This document shows positions 1 to 9,376 of a stretch of 35,270 bases of DNA, piece by piece (the first letter of the stretch is position 1; each line of letters opens with the position of its first letter). The notes below the pieces were generated by a model, which saw only the letters and a program-made list of their open reading frames with translations, did no database searches and had not been told where the DNA came from. Where the stretch lies: positions 1-35,270 of IMG/VR virus record IMGVR_UViG_3300044825_001053. The stretch is one strand, 5' to 3'. The position numbers and the translations under genes are program-made. This stretch comes from a virus.

Positions 1-586
1 TCTCCTTGCGGAGGTCGTAGGACACGTCAGGGTGGATGAAGCCCATGTACAGGCCGTTGAACGTGGCGGCGTTCGCCTTACGCAACTGGGCGGTCACCTT
101 GCGAACGTCGTTCGCTTCGATGATGTCCTCGGCCTGGACGGTGGTGCGGCTCGACGGGGTGGTGCTTCCACCACCGGCGTAGATCACGTTGTCGCCACCA
201 GCGAGAACGTCACGAACCACCTGGTCGATGGAGTCACCAGCGTTGTAACCGACGACGTTTGCAGCAACGCTGTCCACGTCGAGGAACGAGGTGCCACGCA
301 ACTTGGCGGTGGTGATCACGGCGTTGCCGTACTCGTTGAGGGTGACGGTCACCTGGCTGTCGCTGAGAGCAACAGCGGTCACGTCAGTCGTTTCCGACAG
401 GGTTCCGGTAGCAGCCGACAGATCGTTGAAGATCGTGAAGGTCACACCGCTTCCCGGCATCGCCTGGGCGGTGGGCTGCACGTCGGCAGCCTGGTCGAAC
501 AGAAGTTCCGAACGGAGCGCGAAATACGCGATCCGGTCAAATGCTACCTGATCGACATCAACAGAAGATTGCTGTGTGTATGCCAT
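1..586 (-). CDS. Major capsid protein, N4-gp56 family (C-terminus cut by window edge)
   Basis: The first 195 codons are present and open to the left edge. Translation starts MAYTQQSSVDVDQVAFDRIA and continues with the family pattern in which a 'VTVTLNEYGNAVITTAKLR' segment is followed by 'VVRDVLAGGDNVIYAGG' and 'AATFNGLYMGFIHPDVSYDL'. This matches N4-gp56 family major capsid proteins (HK97-type fold), which form the icosahedral shell. The ATG at 586 is preceded by AAGGAGTG at good spacing, which fixes the start. It lies 45 bp downstream of the scaffold-like gene in the same leftward operon. The usual family length is about 300 residues or more, so at least a third of the protein is missing. 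The family call is from recognised sequence features, not a search. Confidence 0.88.
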   Translation of the reverse strand, partial: MAYTQQSSVDVDQVAFDRIAYFALRSELLFDQAADVQPTAQAMPGSGVTFTIFNDLSAATGTLSETTDVTAVALSDSQVTVTLNEYGNAVITTAKLRGTSFLDVDSVAANVVGYNAGDSIDQVVRDVLAGGDNVIYAGGGSTTPSSRTTVQAEDIIEANDVRKVTAQLRKANAATFNGLYMGFIHPDVSYDLRKE

Positions 587-631
587 TGGGGTTCACTCCT
601 TAGTGAAGGTTTGTCCCCCGAACCGAAGCGG

Positions 632-1075
632 TTAGAGGGAGGTTTGGGCTTGTCGTGCTTCGGCCAACAACATTTCCACCTCAGCCTGCGTTTTGGCTTG
701 GCTGATGCGTGTCACCAGATCAACAGGGGCTTCACCGGTCTGGTTCCCTGCTGCCGCCTGAGTCGTGCGACTCCATGCTGCGGCTTCCTGGGCGACCTGT
801 GCGGCCTTCTGATCTTGGATGATTTGAGCCTCGATTGCAGCCTGTCTGATCGCTTCGGCTGAAAGTTCCCCGTCGTAACCCTTCATAAAGTATTTGGCGA
901 CCGGGAGGCTGGGATCAATCCCTGCTTCCACGAAAGCCAACTTGCGGGCTGCGGCTGAGGCTTCCTCTGCCTTCGCTTTCAACGCTGCGTTTTCGGCTTC
1001 CAGTTGCTTCATCCTCTCGCGCAGAGGGTTGCGACCAGAATCCTGAGTTTCATCGAACTCAACGTCGTTGTCCAC
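632..1075 (-). CDS. Putative capsid scaffolding protein
   Basis: A 147-aa, highly charged, Ala/Gln/Glu-rich protein predicted to be mostly helical. A coiled coil lies near residues 20-50 (RERMKQLEAENAALKAKAEE), with a second Ala-rich helix later. Size, composition and position directly upstream of the capsid gene are typical of phage scaffolding proteins, which template procapsid assembly and then leave. I chose the GTG at 1075 because AAAGGAG (1090-1084) sits 8 nt upstream. The longer TTG-initiated frame to 1096 would place the start inside or before that ribosome site. A small AACCG-AAG-CGGTT hairpin (621-633) overlaps its stop. Function is inferred from context. Confidence 0.7.
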   Translation of the reverse strand: MDNDVEFDETQDSGRNPLRERMKQLEAENAALKAKAEEASAAARKLAFVEAGIDPSLPVAKYFMKGYDGELSAEAIRQAAIEAQIIQDQKAAQVAQEAAAWSRTTQAAAGNQTGEAPVDLVTRISQAKTQAEVEMLLAEARQAQTSL

Positions 1076-1131
1076 TATGTACACTCCTTTGCCCAAACCG
1101 AACCCGGAGGCAGGTGCGGTTGCTGCTTGCT

Positions 1132-1198
1132 CCCCGTTGCGGGGGTTCCTCCCTATTGGGATCGCTATTGAGTGTATCAGACGTTTGCTGGTAGCAAA
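1132..1198 (-). promoter_or_regulatory. Candidate promoter and hairpins upstream of scaffold-capsid genes
   Basis: This lies in the 126-bp gap between the virion gene ending at 1202 and the scaffold gene, the widest gap in the head operon. Read on the minus strand it shows TTTGCT (1198-1193), a 16-nt spacer and TGA-TACACT (extended -10 at 1176-1171). The -35 lies inside a perfect inverted repeat, TTTGCT-ACC-AGCAAA (1184-1198). A second stem, CCCCG-CAA-CGGGG, spans 1132-1144. An extra promoter or processing site here would raise scaffold and capsid expression over the upstream genes. Only motif matching supports this. Confidence 0.3.
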
Positions 1199-1201
1199 GG
1201 A

Positions 1202-2413
1202 TTATTGGAGGCCGGTGACGGTGGTTCCCTGGCCGGCGAACCTACCGCCTGCCTCGAACGCGGCGGCACGTTCCCGTGACCGTTGGCGAAGCCTCTGCTG
1301 TGCGGCAGCCGATGTCCCGAATACGCCAGCCATCTGTTCCTCTTGCGTGATCGCTTGCTCGGTGGTGCCGGGCAGCGGGACGAACAGTTCTTCGGCGGCG
1401 GCAATCGTTTGGAACCCAGCGCGAGCCTGTTCCTGGGTGACGCCGGCAACCGCAAGTGTTTCGGCTTGGGCGGCAGTCAGTTCCCGTTGGGCCTGTTCCT
1501 GCGCTGCGGCCCCAATCTGGGCGGCTCGTGCCTGACGAAGCAGAATCGGGGTAGCGCGTTGCGGATCAAGGAAATAGGCGGCCAGGTCTTGATCGCCGAT
1601 GGTTGGGTACAGGCGTCGGATTTCTGACATAACGGTGGGTGATGCTTGGGCGACCGCCTGGTAACCCTCGTTGATTCGAGACGATAGTTCGGCTACGGAA
1701 ACGTCGCCTCCGATCAATGCTCCGAAGTCGGTGGCGTCGTTGTAGAAGTCGGTGGGTAGGCCGGCTGCTCGAAGCACCTGACGGTATGATCGTTCTAGAC
1801 CGATGTATTCGGATTCGCTTAGTGCGTTGAACCCTGCTTTGCGGCGTACATCTACTCCTGGGAATCGTTGGGCGTATTCCTTAGTGCCGCGAATCTGGGT
1901 GACTAACTCGGCTGTGTTGGTGAGGCCACCTTCAATGAGGCCATACACCATGCCGGTCAGCGAGTCCAGGCCGAAGTCTTTGAGCATTGCTGCGAGGATT
2001 CCGCGAGCCGATTCTTTCTTCTCTTGGAGGGCAGCCGCTTTCTGCTGTTCGCTGAACAGTTTTTGCTGTTCCAACAACTTCTGTTGCTGGGTAAGCATTT
2101 CTTGCTGTCGAGCAGAACGATCACGTTCAGCCTGTCGTGCCGCAATTGTTCCGGCAGGAACACAGGCTTTTGTTTCCGGATCGTATTCCTGACCTGGGGG
2201 GCATTGGGTTGTTTCCTCTCCCGTTGTCCCACCAGCGGTGCCGCCAGCAGCAGGGGCAGCCGTAGATGTTGGGTTGTAAAACTCAAACTGGTTAGTCCCT
2301 GTTTGAACATAGGTGCCAAGTTGAGTTTGAAACACCGGCAAATAGCCACCACCAGGAGCAGCCACCCACGTGCCGAACTTTCCTGCATCAATGATTTCAC
2401 CGAAGTTAGACAT
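1202..2413 (-). CDS. Virion-associated protein of unknown function
   Basis: A 403-aa protein. The N-terminal 60 residues are Gly/aromatic-rich. A short Cys-containing segment (QCPPGQEYDPETKACVP) resembles small disulphide motifs. A long Gln/Lys/Glu coiled coil follows (about residues 95-135: QQQKLLEQQKLFSEQQKAAA). The C-terminal half is helical and Ala/Gln-rich. It lies between the large internal protein and the scaffold in the leftward head operon. Its ATG shares one base with the stop of the upstream gene (TGATG), so it is translationally coupled. I do not recognise a named family. A structural or internal virion role is inferred from position and composition. Confidence 0.7.
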   Translation of the reverse strand: MSNFGEIIDAGKFGTWVAAPGGGYLPVFQTQLGTYVQTGTNQFEFYNPTSTAAPAAGGTAGGTTGEETTQCPPGQEYDPETKACVPAGTIAARQAERDRSARQQEMLTQQQKLLEQQKLFSEQQKAAALQEKKESARGILAAMLKDFGLDSLTGMVYGLIEGGLTNTAELVTQIRGTKEYAQRFPGVDVRRKAGFNALSESEYIGLERSYRQVLRAAGLPTDFYNDATDFGALIGGDVSVAELSSRINEGYQAVAQASPTVMSEIRRLYPTIGDQDLAAYFLDPQRATPILLRQARAAQIGAAAQEQAQRELTAAQAETLAVAGVTQEQARAGFQTIAAAEELFVPLPGTTEQAITQEEQMAGVFGTSAAAQQRLRQRSRERAAAFEAGGRFAGQGTTVTGLQ

Positions 2414-4200
2414 CAGCCTGCCCTCCCGAACATACGACCAATCTGCAACGCGATGTCATACACCTGCGACTTTGCATTATCTGTGTACTCCCAACCGAAC
2501 TGTGGGTCTTTCCTCAAATAGTCAGCCCACTCACTAAACGACATCTGAGACAGATTGCCCTTATCGTCCCGCGTATTGAACGCAGCCGACCACTTCGGAT
2601 CGGTGAAATCAATCTGTTCCTCAGGAATCTCCAAAATGCTTGACGCATAACGGGCATACGGCGAAGCCATGTCCTGAAACGACAACCCTCGATCAAGGCC
2701 ACCAGCCAACGACGGATACATGACCTTCGCCTGTTCACGGAACTGCGCTTCCAACGAAGCCAATGTCTGCTGACCCGTCGCAACCTGCCCAGCATTATTC
2801 GTAATTGCAGAATCGGACATAGAAATGCCGTACTTGTTAGCCAGTTGACGGACACTCTGACCGTAGAAACCCTGACGCAGTTCAGAAGCACCAGTAGATG
2901 TCTGCAACATTCCCGACGCCAGGTTGTTGAGTGCGACATCAGGGCTGAACCCAAACTTAGCGATGTCAAGACCTGCTTTACGTAGCAAGCCTTCGTCGGT
3001 GGACAGGCCGCGATCCAACGCTAGTTTTTTTAGATTTTTGATAATCCCTTCAAGAGTTGACTTTGCGGTTGCTGGATCAGATGCTTCAAGTTCTGTCCAT
3101 TGACGTACATTTTTGTCTGTACTTTTCCACCAGTTCGTCTTTCGCAACGCAAGATCAAACGCTTCACCAAACGGATCGGCACCCGGCACCATCGGCCGTG
3201 CCATCCAATCGGCAATAAACTTTCGCATTTCTTCGTTGTCTTTGAAGATGTCCCACCATGCGCCGGCTTCAAGGCGGGCGGCTTCTTCCCATGACGGGGG
3301 GATCAATGCGACCTGTCCGTTTGACCCAACGAGTTGTGTGCCTGCGGCAGGGGGGACGGTACCGGCGGGTGTGCCTCCAACAGCCTGCCCACCGGCACCG
3401 CCAGCAGGAACCATAGGAGGTGTACCCGGCTGCTGTCCAGCCGGAGGTGCCGACACATTGGGTACTTCTTGACCGGTTGTCGGATCAACAACTCGACCGT
3501 TCCGAACGACCAACGCCCGCAAACCTTGTGCGATGCGCTGCTTGTTTACTTCGTCCAATGTGGGCATCCGACTTGTGGTTGTCGGAACTGTTGGTGCCAT
3601 CTGTTCGCGTTGACCGACTGGAACGGGGCCGGTCTGAGCAACCTGGCCGGGAACAACAGTAGGTTGTGGAACTGCCCCAGGCTCAGGTGCAGTAGGCCCG
3701 ATAGGAGTAGATTTTTTCATCTGCTCAACAGCAACCAGTTGGATTGGCTGTGGAACATTTTGTGGGCGACGCCCAGACTCGTACTGGTCTAAGGCTGTTT
3801 TCAGACGAAGTTCATTTTCGTTGAACAGCGCAAGCCACGCTTGAAGATTAGTTTGTTCTTCAACGGTAGTAGCGCGAGAAATCGCTTTCTCAATGTCTTT
3901 GCGCCGCGCCTGAACGCTGTTGTAATCCAAACGAACTTTTTGTGTTTCTTGGGTAATCTCGCGTTTTGACTTTGCTTCGGCTTGTGTCGTTTCAAAGACA
4001 GTTGGGCTAAGTTCTTTTTCAACCTGTGCGATGTCGGCTTCGACCTTCTTCAACAGTTCGTCGTAGCCACGCTTGGTGTATTTAGTTCCCTCAAACGTGT
4101 ACTGATTACGAACTGGTGTAACAGCCAGGATCGCATCGCGGCGGCGGCGAAGTTCTTGTAGGCGTTCATTCGTCGCTGGTGTGCGCTTTACTGATGCCAT
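2413..4200 (-). CDS. Virion-associated protein, coiled coil plus Pro/Gly-rich linker
   Basis: A 595-aa protein in three parts. An N-terminal charged coiled coil (about 1-155) includes an 'RLQELRRRRDAILAVTP' segment. A low-complexity Pro/Gly/Val/Thr linker (about 165-300) has many PVPVG, PGTPP and PAGGAGG stretches. A globular C-terminal domain (about 310-595) contains 'WWDIFKDNEEMRKFIADWM' and 'QFGWEYTDNAKSQVYDIA'. The start is the ATG at 4200, with GGAGG 6 nt upstream; the GTG three bases earlier is too close to that site. It overlaps the preceding stop by one base. A long flexible linker suits an internal or ejected virion protein. No family was recognised, so function is inferred. Confidence 0.7.
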   Translation of the reverse strand: MASVKRTPATNERLQELRRRRDAILAVTPVRNQYTFEGTKYTKRGYDELLKKVEADIAQVEKELSPTVFETTQAEAKSKREITQETQKVRLDYNSVQARRKDIEKAISRATTVEEQTNLQAWLALFNENELRLKTALDQYESGRRPQNVPQPIQLVAVEQMKKSTPIGPTAPEPGAVPQPTVVPGQVAQTGPVPVGQREQMAPTVPTTTSRMPTLDEVNKQRIAQGLRALVVRNGRVVDPTTGQEVPNVSAPPAGQQPGTPPMVPAGGAGGQAVGGTPAGTVPPAAGTQLVGSNGQVALIPPSWEEAARLEAGAWWDIFKDNEEMRKFIADWMARPMVPGADPFGEAFDLALRKTNWWKSTDKNVRQWTELEASDPATAKSTLEGIIKNLKKLALDRGLSTDEGLLRKAGLDIAKFGFSPDVALNNLASGMLQTSTGASELRQGFYGQSVRQLANKYGISMSDSAITNNAGQVATGQQTLASLEAQFREQAKVMYPSLAGGLDRGLSFQDMASPYARYASSILEIPEEQIDFTDPKWSAAFNTRDDKGNLSQMSFSEWADYLRKDPQFGWEYTDNAKSQVYDIALQIGRMFGRAG

Positions 4201-4943
4201 CACATTCCTCCGGTGGCGTTGAAGATACGGTTCATAATCCGCATGAACTTGAAGCCATTGGCTTCGGTCGGCGCAAGAAACTGCGCGGCAGCCTGACCGA
4301 ACGCCTGCGTAGACGGAGCCTCAGCAGAAACACCGCCACCATAATACGCCTGTTGCGACTTCAACTCGGCTTGCTGGAAACCGGGAACAACCAATGCGAG
4401 TTCCTGTTCGGTGAACGCTCGACCGATGGTGTCCAATGCAGCCTTGTTTACGGCGTTCTTGATGTCGTCGGGGTTTGAGACACGGTAACGACGGACACCG
4501 CCACCGGTACCTTCACGATCAGGGATGAACCGATCCATGTCAAACAAGGCGCGGTCACGTGTAACGCCCTGATCATTTGAGAACGCAATCCAGTTTCCGA
4601 TTGCCTGCAAATCGTTTTCAAAGTTAGACGAACCGGTGTAGAAACCTTTGCGGCGCAGAATGTCAAAGGTTCGCGCTTTGTCCTGAGGCGACATTGACGA
4701 ATACACGTTTCGGAAGAACTGTTCATCTTCGGGGTACGGCTCAGGGAGAGCAACCGTGTTATTGCGGCCAACAAGTCCTGTTCCCGTGTAGTAGCCCTGA
4801 CCGCCACCACCACCAGGCGATGCGCCAGTAATGAAACGCGGAGGTGGCTGTCGAGGTGTACGACCAGTCTGCCCACCAGTAGGCATACCGCCCGCGTAGC
4901 CAGCAGACGGAGAAACGCCACCCTGATTCTGATTGTTACTCAT
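4200..4943 (-). CDS. Virion-associated protein, Gly/Pro-rich N-terminus
   Basis: A 247-aa protein. The first 65 residues are disordered-looking, Gly/Pro/Gln-rich (GGMPTGGQTGRTPRQPPPRF, then a GGGGGQG run). A compact helical domain follows (about 70-247) with 'YSSMSPQDKARTFDILRRKG' and 'AFTEQELALVVPGFQQAELK'. The ATG at 4943 has GGTGA 6 nt upstream. A GTG at 4949 forming GTGA with the previous stop is the alternative start and adds only two residues. It sits just downstream of the giant internal virion protein. The N-terminal style resembles the small Gly/Pro/Gln-rich protein at 9373-9777. A virion role is inferred. Confidence 0.65.
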   Translation of the reverse strand: MSNNQNQGGVSPSAGYAGGMPTGGQTGRTPRQPPPRFITGASPGGGGGQGYYTGTGLVGRNNTVALPEPYPEDEQFFRNVYSSMSPQDKARTFDILRRKGFYTGSSNFENDLQAIGNWIAFSNDQGVTRDRALFDMDRFIPDREGTGGGVRRYRVSNPDDIKNAVNKAALDTIGRAFTEQELALVVPGFQQAELKSQQAYYGGGVSAEAPSTQAFGQAAAQFLAPTEANGFKFMRIMNRIFNATGGM

Positions 4944-4945
4944 AG

Positions 4946-7900
4946 TCACTCACCTGTATCCAAGTCGATTTCGTTGAACAACACTCGATCATAAATACGT
5001 TCAAACTGCGGGTACGACACAATGATCCCATCTGCGACGTTCCGCAACCATGCACGCAGATCAGCAACCTGCTTCCCGCCCAACGACCTGAACCCACGGT
5101 TCAACGCTTCTTGTAACGCTTGGTCACGAGCATCCATGTAGATACGGGTGGCTTCGGCAACAGGGTTACCGTCCAGAATGTCGTCACCGACTGCCGCAAG
5201 AATCTGTGTGATCTGGCTTTCTAGACGGTTGAACACCATCGGCTGATAGGCGTAACCGGGGAACCGTTGCTGCAAATCTTGACGTACCATACGCAGATAG
5301 TCGCGTTGTTCTGTCGTGGGGTACGGCCCTGCCATGCGAACCACGTTGCGGTAGATCGAGCGACCTACTAATGCTTGTGCTTCTTCAACCAGTTCGGACG
5401 GTTTCAGTTTCTCACGTTGGCCGGTCGCCAACTGACGGAGATACACCTGGTAGTCAAAGTTTGAGCCGGTCGGAGCGAAGTATCCGGCCACATCCTTGTA
5501 TCGGGCAAATAGGCTACGGTTGTCTCGTTCAAAGTTGCCGAACTCTTTGGAAGCGTCAAGACCGCCAACGGTTGATCGCGTCTTTCCTGCCATGTACAAG
5601 AAAGCGTCATCGCCGAAAACCTGCATGAATGTTTCTACGGCGGTGTCGTAGTTGGCTGATTGGAAGTCACGGAACGCTTTGGATAGTTCTGATCCGTAAA
5701 CGTCGCCGGCGTAGGTTTCTACTTTGAACTCGACGGATGGGCGGGTGGGGCCGACGAACTGGCCGAGCGCACGCAACATGAGTAGGGTGCGGGCGCGACT
5801 ATCGGCGTCATCTTCAAGGCGTTGCTTGTCGGCTTCGTTAGACAGGTCGTATTCGCCGGTCATGGCGAGGACACGCATTGTCTCAATCTTCATGTCGCCC
5901 AACATTCGATTGGATTCTGGGCTTTGAACGGCGTCTTGAACTTTCTGCATCCACGATGGAATAACAGTTAGTTCTGGTTCGCCGTAGGGGGTGAGGAACC
6001 GACGTACATCGTCGGCGGCAGGGAGTTTGCCGAGGATGCGTGACGCTGCGATCTGTGCTAGCGGGCCAAGACCCGGCACAATGTTCAAACCCATGTTGAG
6101 TGTGCGGGCTGGTGCTTGAAGTTCAACACCAGGAACACCAAACATTGATTGTGCGACACCGCCAGCCGCCAAACCAGCGGCACCACCAGCCAACGCTCCA
6201 CCAGCACCAAATACGGCTGCACCACCCAACGCACCAATTCCACCGAAATACGATGTGAGGGGGCCGAGTTGCTTGGAGAACGGATAGTTGAATACGTATT
6301 CGCCGGTTTGCGGGTCTTTCCAGAAGAAGCCTCGCCCGTCGTTATCGGGATCGGCGTCGCGTAGACCTTCGACTGAGACGCCGAGACGCTTCAATGCTTC
6401 GGGGTTAGACGCAGCGATTTTTGTCCACGACGAGATCACTTCTGCCCATGCGGAACCGAACGGCACTACGACGCGGAGGATGTCTGCAAAGTTGGATTTT
6501 TCGGCTGCGTTGTAGAACAGTTCTTTGGTGGAGTCAAGTGCGAAACCTTTGGCATAGGCATCGAGTTCAGACAGTTCTAGTTTTCCTGTTGCGGAGGCAG
6601 GGTTTTTCAGTTTTTCCGTGATGCGTTTAGCCAAACCTGAATCGCCAACATACTGCGCCAGCCAGCGATCTGTTAGTTGTTTGCCTTCTGCTTTGGCGGC
6701 TTTCTGCAACGAATCACGAACCATCGTCAGCCCGTTTTCGTTCAGTTCGTCTACCAGGTTGCTTACTTTCTGGTAGTAATACTGCCGGAACACCGGGCTT
6801 TGCATCAAATAAGCCGACCGCTTGGGATACTGCGACCCAAAGAAACGGTCTACAACCTTATCCCAACCCTTGAACACATTATTTCGCTGGCGTCCACTCG
6901 GCGTCAAATCTCCTGGTGTTGTTTCGATACCAACCTTGAACCACGGCGACAACTCAACATTCGGATCAGCGATCACACGTTCCGCAGCACGAGTCCACTC
7001 GTCTGAATAGTCATACCTCGCGCCCTTCGGCGTCGTCTTGAAAATAGATAACTCTGTACCGTCATCGAGAACAACCTTGCCATCAGCGATTGCCCGACGC
7101 AATACTTCATTGCCACGCGCAACATGATGAACACGGGCGGTCGCATAGTCATTGACATAACTCAATAGGTTCGTATCGTTTGTCATGTCGGCAGTCACAA
7201 CATCCCGTTGACCCGAAGTGGTATCCACCATTTCTTTATTGCGCCAACGGTTCTGCAACTTCTCAACGTATTCCTTGCCCCACGCTTCGGTTTTCAGAAC
7301 ACGCACTATTTCTTCGGATGTCATGTCGCCACGTGCAACCATTTGCATTACGGGGTCGTCATGCAACAAAGAAATCTCGTCTTGCAAACCTTTTCTGTAC
7401 CGTGAACTATCGGCTCGTGTTACAGCCGCCCAGACGCGATCTTTGACGCCACGGTATTCAAGATTGATTGAATCCATCGCTTCACGCATCGTTTGATTGG
7501 TGGCGAGAGAGTATTCCTGCATCCCGCCACGTGCAATACTTTCAGCATCATCAAACATTTCGCCGGTCAAAGTGCCGCGAAACCGTTTGTGTTGCGCCAT
7601 CATAATCCATTGAATCGGGTGGTAAATGCCACCCTTCAAACCTGGTGTGAACGACAGTCGGAACGCCGAGTCGGTCATGTTGCGAAGCACATAACCGGGG
7701 GTCATCAGAGTCAACGGTCGCCACAGTTCATTCTGATAGAACTCCAACGCCGATGCCGGCATCCGAAGTTCCCGATAGTTTTCTGGGTTAGACAGTTTTT
7801 TGCCTTTGCCCATCACCCATCCAAGATCGCCAACCATGCGGCGAACTCGACGTGGGTCGGGGAGAACGGCCGTGATCTGGTTCAGCATTTCTGATTGTGT

Positions 7901-9376
7901 CCCAGCCGTTGAAGTTGGAGCGAACATTACTCGACCGTCTGGAAGAACAACTTTCGCGCCGAAACTGGTTGGCTGCCCAAACTCATCCAATGATCCATAA
8001 ACGGAAAGTTGGCGGTATTCCTTTGTTTTAGCAAGAAGGGTCGTGATCGCTTCGTCGGGGACGCCCTGCGCTTTCAGAACAAGTTTGGTGATCGTGTCGA
8101 TTTCTTCCATCGTGGAATACACGTCACCGTTGTTAGTGGTCAAAGCGCGAGCAAAACGTGTCACTATCCCGTTTCTAACTTGATCTGCCGTTTCTGTTTC
8201 TGTTGCAATTTCTTTCCCGTAAAGACGCAGATAGTTGTCTACATTCTTGACGGACTGCGCGACATCGCGTGCGTTACCACCCTGCAACACGACGTGTTCA
8301 CCTGGGACGGATGCCATAAGTTTCGCTACACGTGAACTCTTACCAGCGATACGGGCAACGAAGTTACGGTCGCCTAAATCAAACTCATCTACACCGTAAC
8401 CGAGGTTGTCTAGAAGAAGTGTGCGGGCTTTGCCAGCGTCGTCGGCGTCAATGACATCTAGCCAGAACTTTGCGTCTTGAACCTTCGGGAACATTTGCAT
8501 CGCTTCGTCAATAGTTTTGACATCAGCGACCTTCTGGACAGCCTGCGCCCCACCGCGGGAATCAATCCACGCACGAACTTTTTTCGGATCAATGGCCGCA
8601 CGTTCAGCGTCAAGCAAACCGGCCGCCGACTTCGTGAACAGTCCGACACCAGCAACTTCTCCGGCTCGCGCCCCCGCCGCAGCAACACCAGCCTTCGCGG
8701 CCTGGAAACCAGGAACAGCGGGGATAGCGACCGCCGAAACAGCATCAACCAATCCGGACAGGATGTTGTATTCGCGGGAACCAGGCTGACTGATCACCGA
8801 CGCGAAACCACGTCCGATAGTCCATGCTTTACCGTCAATCTCGCCTCGATAACGGCGGGCGCGTTCAGCCTGCAACTGTGCGGCACGTCCACCCAAGAAG
8901 TATCCGTCGCCAGCGACTTCATCGTTAGCGATCAAGGTTCCGAGGTCGGTTGAAATGAACCAACCGTTTACATCGTCGTTTGTATCAAACAGTTGCGCGG
9001 CAGCACCAGTCACCGTCTGCGGCACAAAGTTCAATGTTGCCATCGTCCACCGTGAAGCAGTACGAACTTTTGACGCGACGTTGCGTTCCCACCACGACTT
9101 CTTCTTCTTCTCCTGTTTAGACGCTTCAAGTTCGCGTTGCTGTGTGTCAGCCAACAGTTTCGCTGCCTGCTCAGGTGTCATGCGGCCAGCGGTAACAGCC
9201 TGCGCCGCAGGGAGCAAAACACCAGGATTCGCATCCCGATTGTTTGCGTACAACTGGCCGACAGTTGAAGCCAACTGTGGCGACGCTGAGGCACGGAAAC
9301 GCAACGCCCTTTGGTCAGCCTCCGCAAACTCGCGGTACATCTGATCTTCTTCTTCGGGTGTGAAATCCAAACTCAT
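4946..9376 (-). CDS. Very large internal virion / DNA-ejection protein
   Basis: At 1,476 aa this is the largest gene in the window. It is mostly helical and charged, with two hydrophobic Ala/Gly-rich stretches that could insert in a membrane: about residues 208-245 (AVAIPAVPGFQAAKAGVAAA) and about 1034-1076 (GGIGALGGAAVFGAGGALAG). Between them, around 960, lies 'SNFADILRVVVPFGSAWAEV'. Podoviruses commonly encode one or a few very large internal core proteins near the portal and capsid genes that leave the head and form a trans-envelope channel. Position between portal and capsid, size and hydrophobic stretches fit that role. No lytic transglycosylase motif was seen. It starts with ATGA overlapping the previous stop. 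Confidence 0.7.
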   Translation of the reverse strand: MSLDFTPEEEDQMYREFAEADQRALRFRASASPQLASTVGQLYANNRDANPGVLLPAAQAVTAGRMTPEQAAKLLADTQQRELEASKQEKKKKSWWERNVASKVRTASRWTMATLNFVPQTVTGAAAQLFDTNDDVNGWFISTDLGTLIANDEVAGDGYFLGGRAAQLQAERARRYRGEIDGKAWTIGRGFASVISQPGSREYNILSGLVDAVSAVAIPAVPGFQAAKAGVAAAGARAGEVAGVGLFTKSAAGLLDAERAAIDPKKVRAWIDSRGGAQAVQKVADVKTIDEAMQMFPKVQDAKFWLDVIDADDAGKARTLLLDNLGYGVDEFDLGDRNFVARIAGKSSRVAKLMASVPGEHVVLQGGNARDVAQSVKNVDNYLRLYGKEIATETETADQVRNGIVTRFARALTTNNGDVYSTMEEIDTITKLVLKAQGVPDEAITTLLAKTKEYRQLSVYGSLDEFGQPTSFGAKVVLPDGRVMFAPTSTAGTQSEMLNQITAVLPDPRRVRRMVGDLGWVMGKGKKLSNPENYRELRMPASALEFYQNELWRPLTLMTPGYVLRNMTDSAFRLSFTPGLKGGIYHPIQWIMMAQHKRFRGTLTGEMFDDAESIARGGMQEYSLATNQTMREAMDSINLEYRGVKDRVWAAVTRADSSRYRKGLQDEISLLHDDPVMQMVARGDMTSEEIVRVLKTEAWGKEYVEKLQNRWRNKEMVDTTSGQRDVVTADMTNDTNLLSYVNDYATARVHHVARGNEVLRRAIADGKVVLDDGTELSIFKTTPKGARYDYSDEWTRAAERVIADPNVELSPWFKVGIETTPGDLTPSGRQRNNVFKGWDKVVDRFFGSQYPKRSAYLMQSPVFRQYYYQKVSNLVDELNENGLTMVRDSLQKAAKAEGKQLTDRWLAQYVGDSGLAKRITEKLKNPASATGKLELSELDAYAKGFALDSTKELFYNAAEKSNFADILRVVVPFGSAWAEVISSWTKIAASNPEALKRLGVSVEGLRDADPDNDGRGFFWKDPQTGEYVFNYPFSKQLGPLTSYFGGIGALGGAAVFGAGGALAGGAAGLAAGGVAQSMFGVPGVELQAPARTLNMGLNIVPGLGPLAQIAASRILGKLPAADDVRRFLTPYGEPELTVIPSWMQKVQDAVQSPESNRMLGDMKIETMRVLAMTGEYDLSNEADKQRLEDDADSRARTLLMLRALGQFVGPTRPSVEFKVETYAGDVYGSELSKAFRDFQSANYDTAVETFMQVFGDDAFLYMAGKTRSTVGGLDASKEFGNFERDNRSLFARYKDVAGYFAPTGSNFDYQVYLRQLATGQREKLKPSELVEEAQALVGRSIYRNVVRMAGPYPTTEQRDYLRMVRQDLQQRFPGYAYQPMVFNRLESQITQILAAVGDDILDGNPVAEATRIYMDARDQALQEALNRGFRSLGGKQVADLRAWLRNVADGIIVSYPQFERIYDRVLFNEIDLDTGE

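Noticed and set aside
32-862. 276-aa plus-strand ORF over the capsid and scaffold genes, and similar long opposite-strand frames (8009-8335, 10232-11020, 33825-34604).
   Set aside because: They are antisense shadows of well-supported minus-strand genes, without family signatures or ribosome sites.
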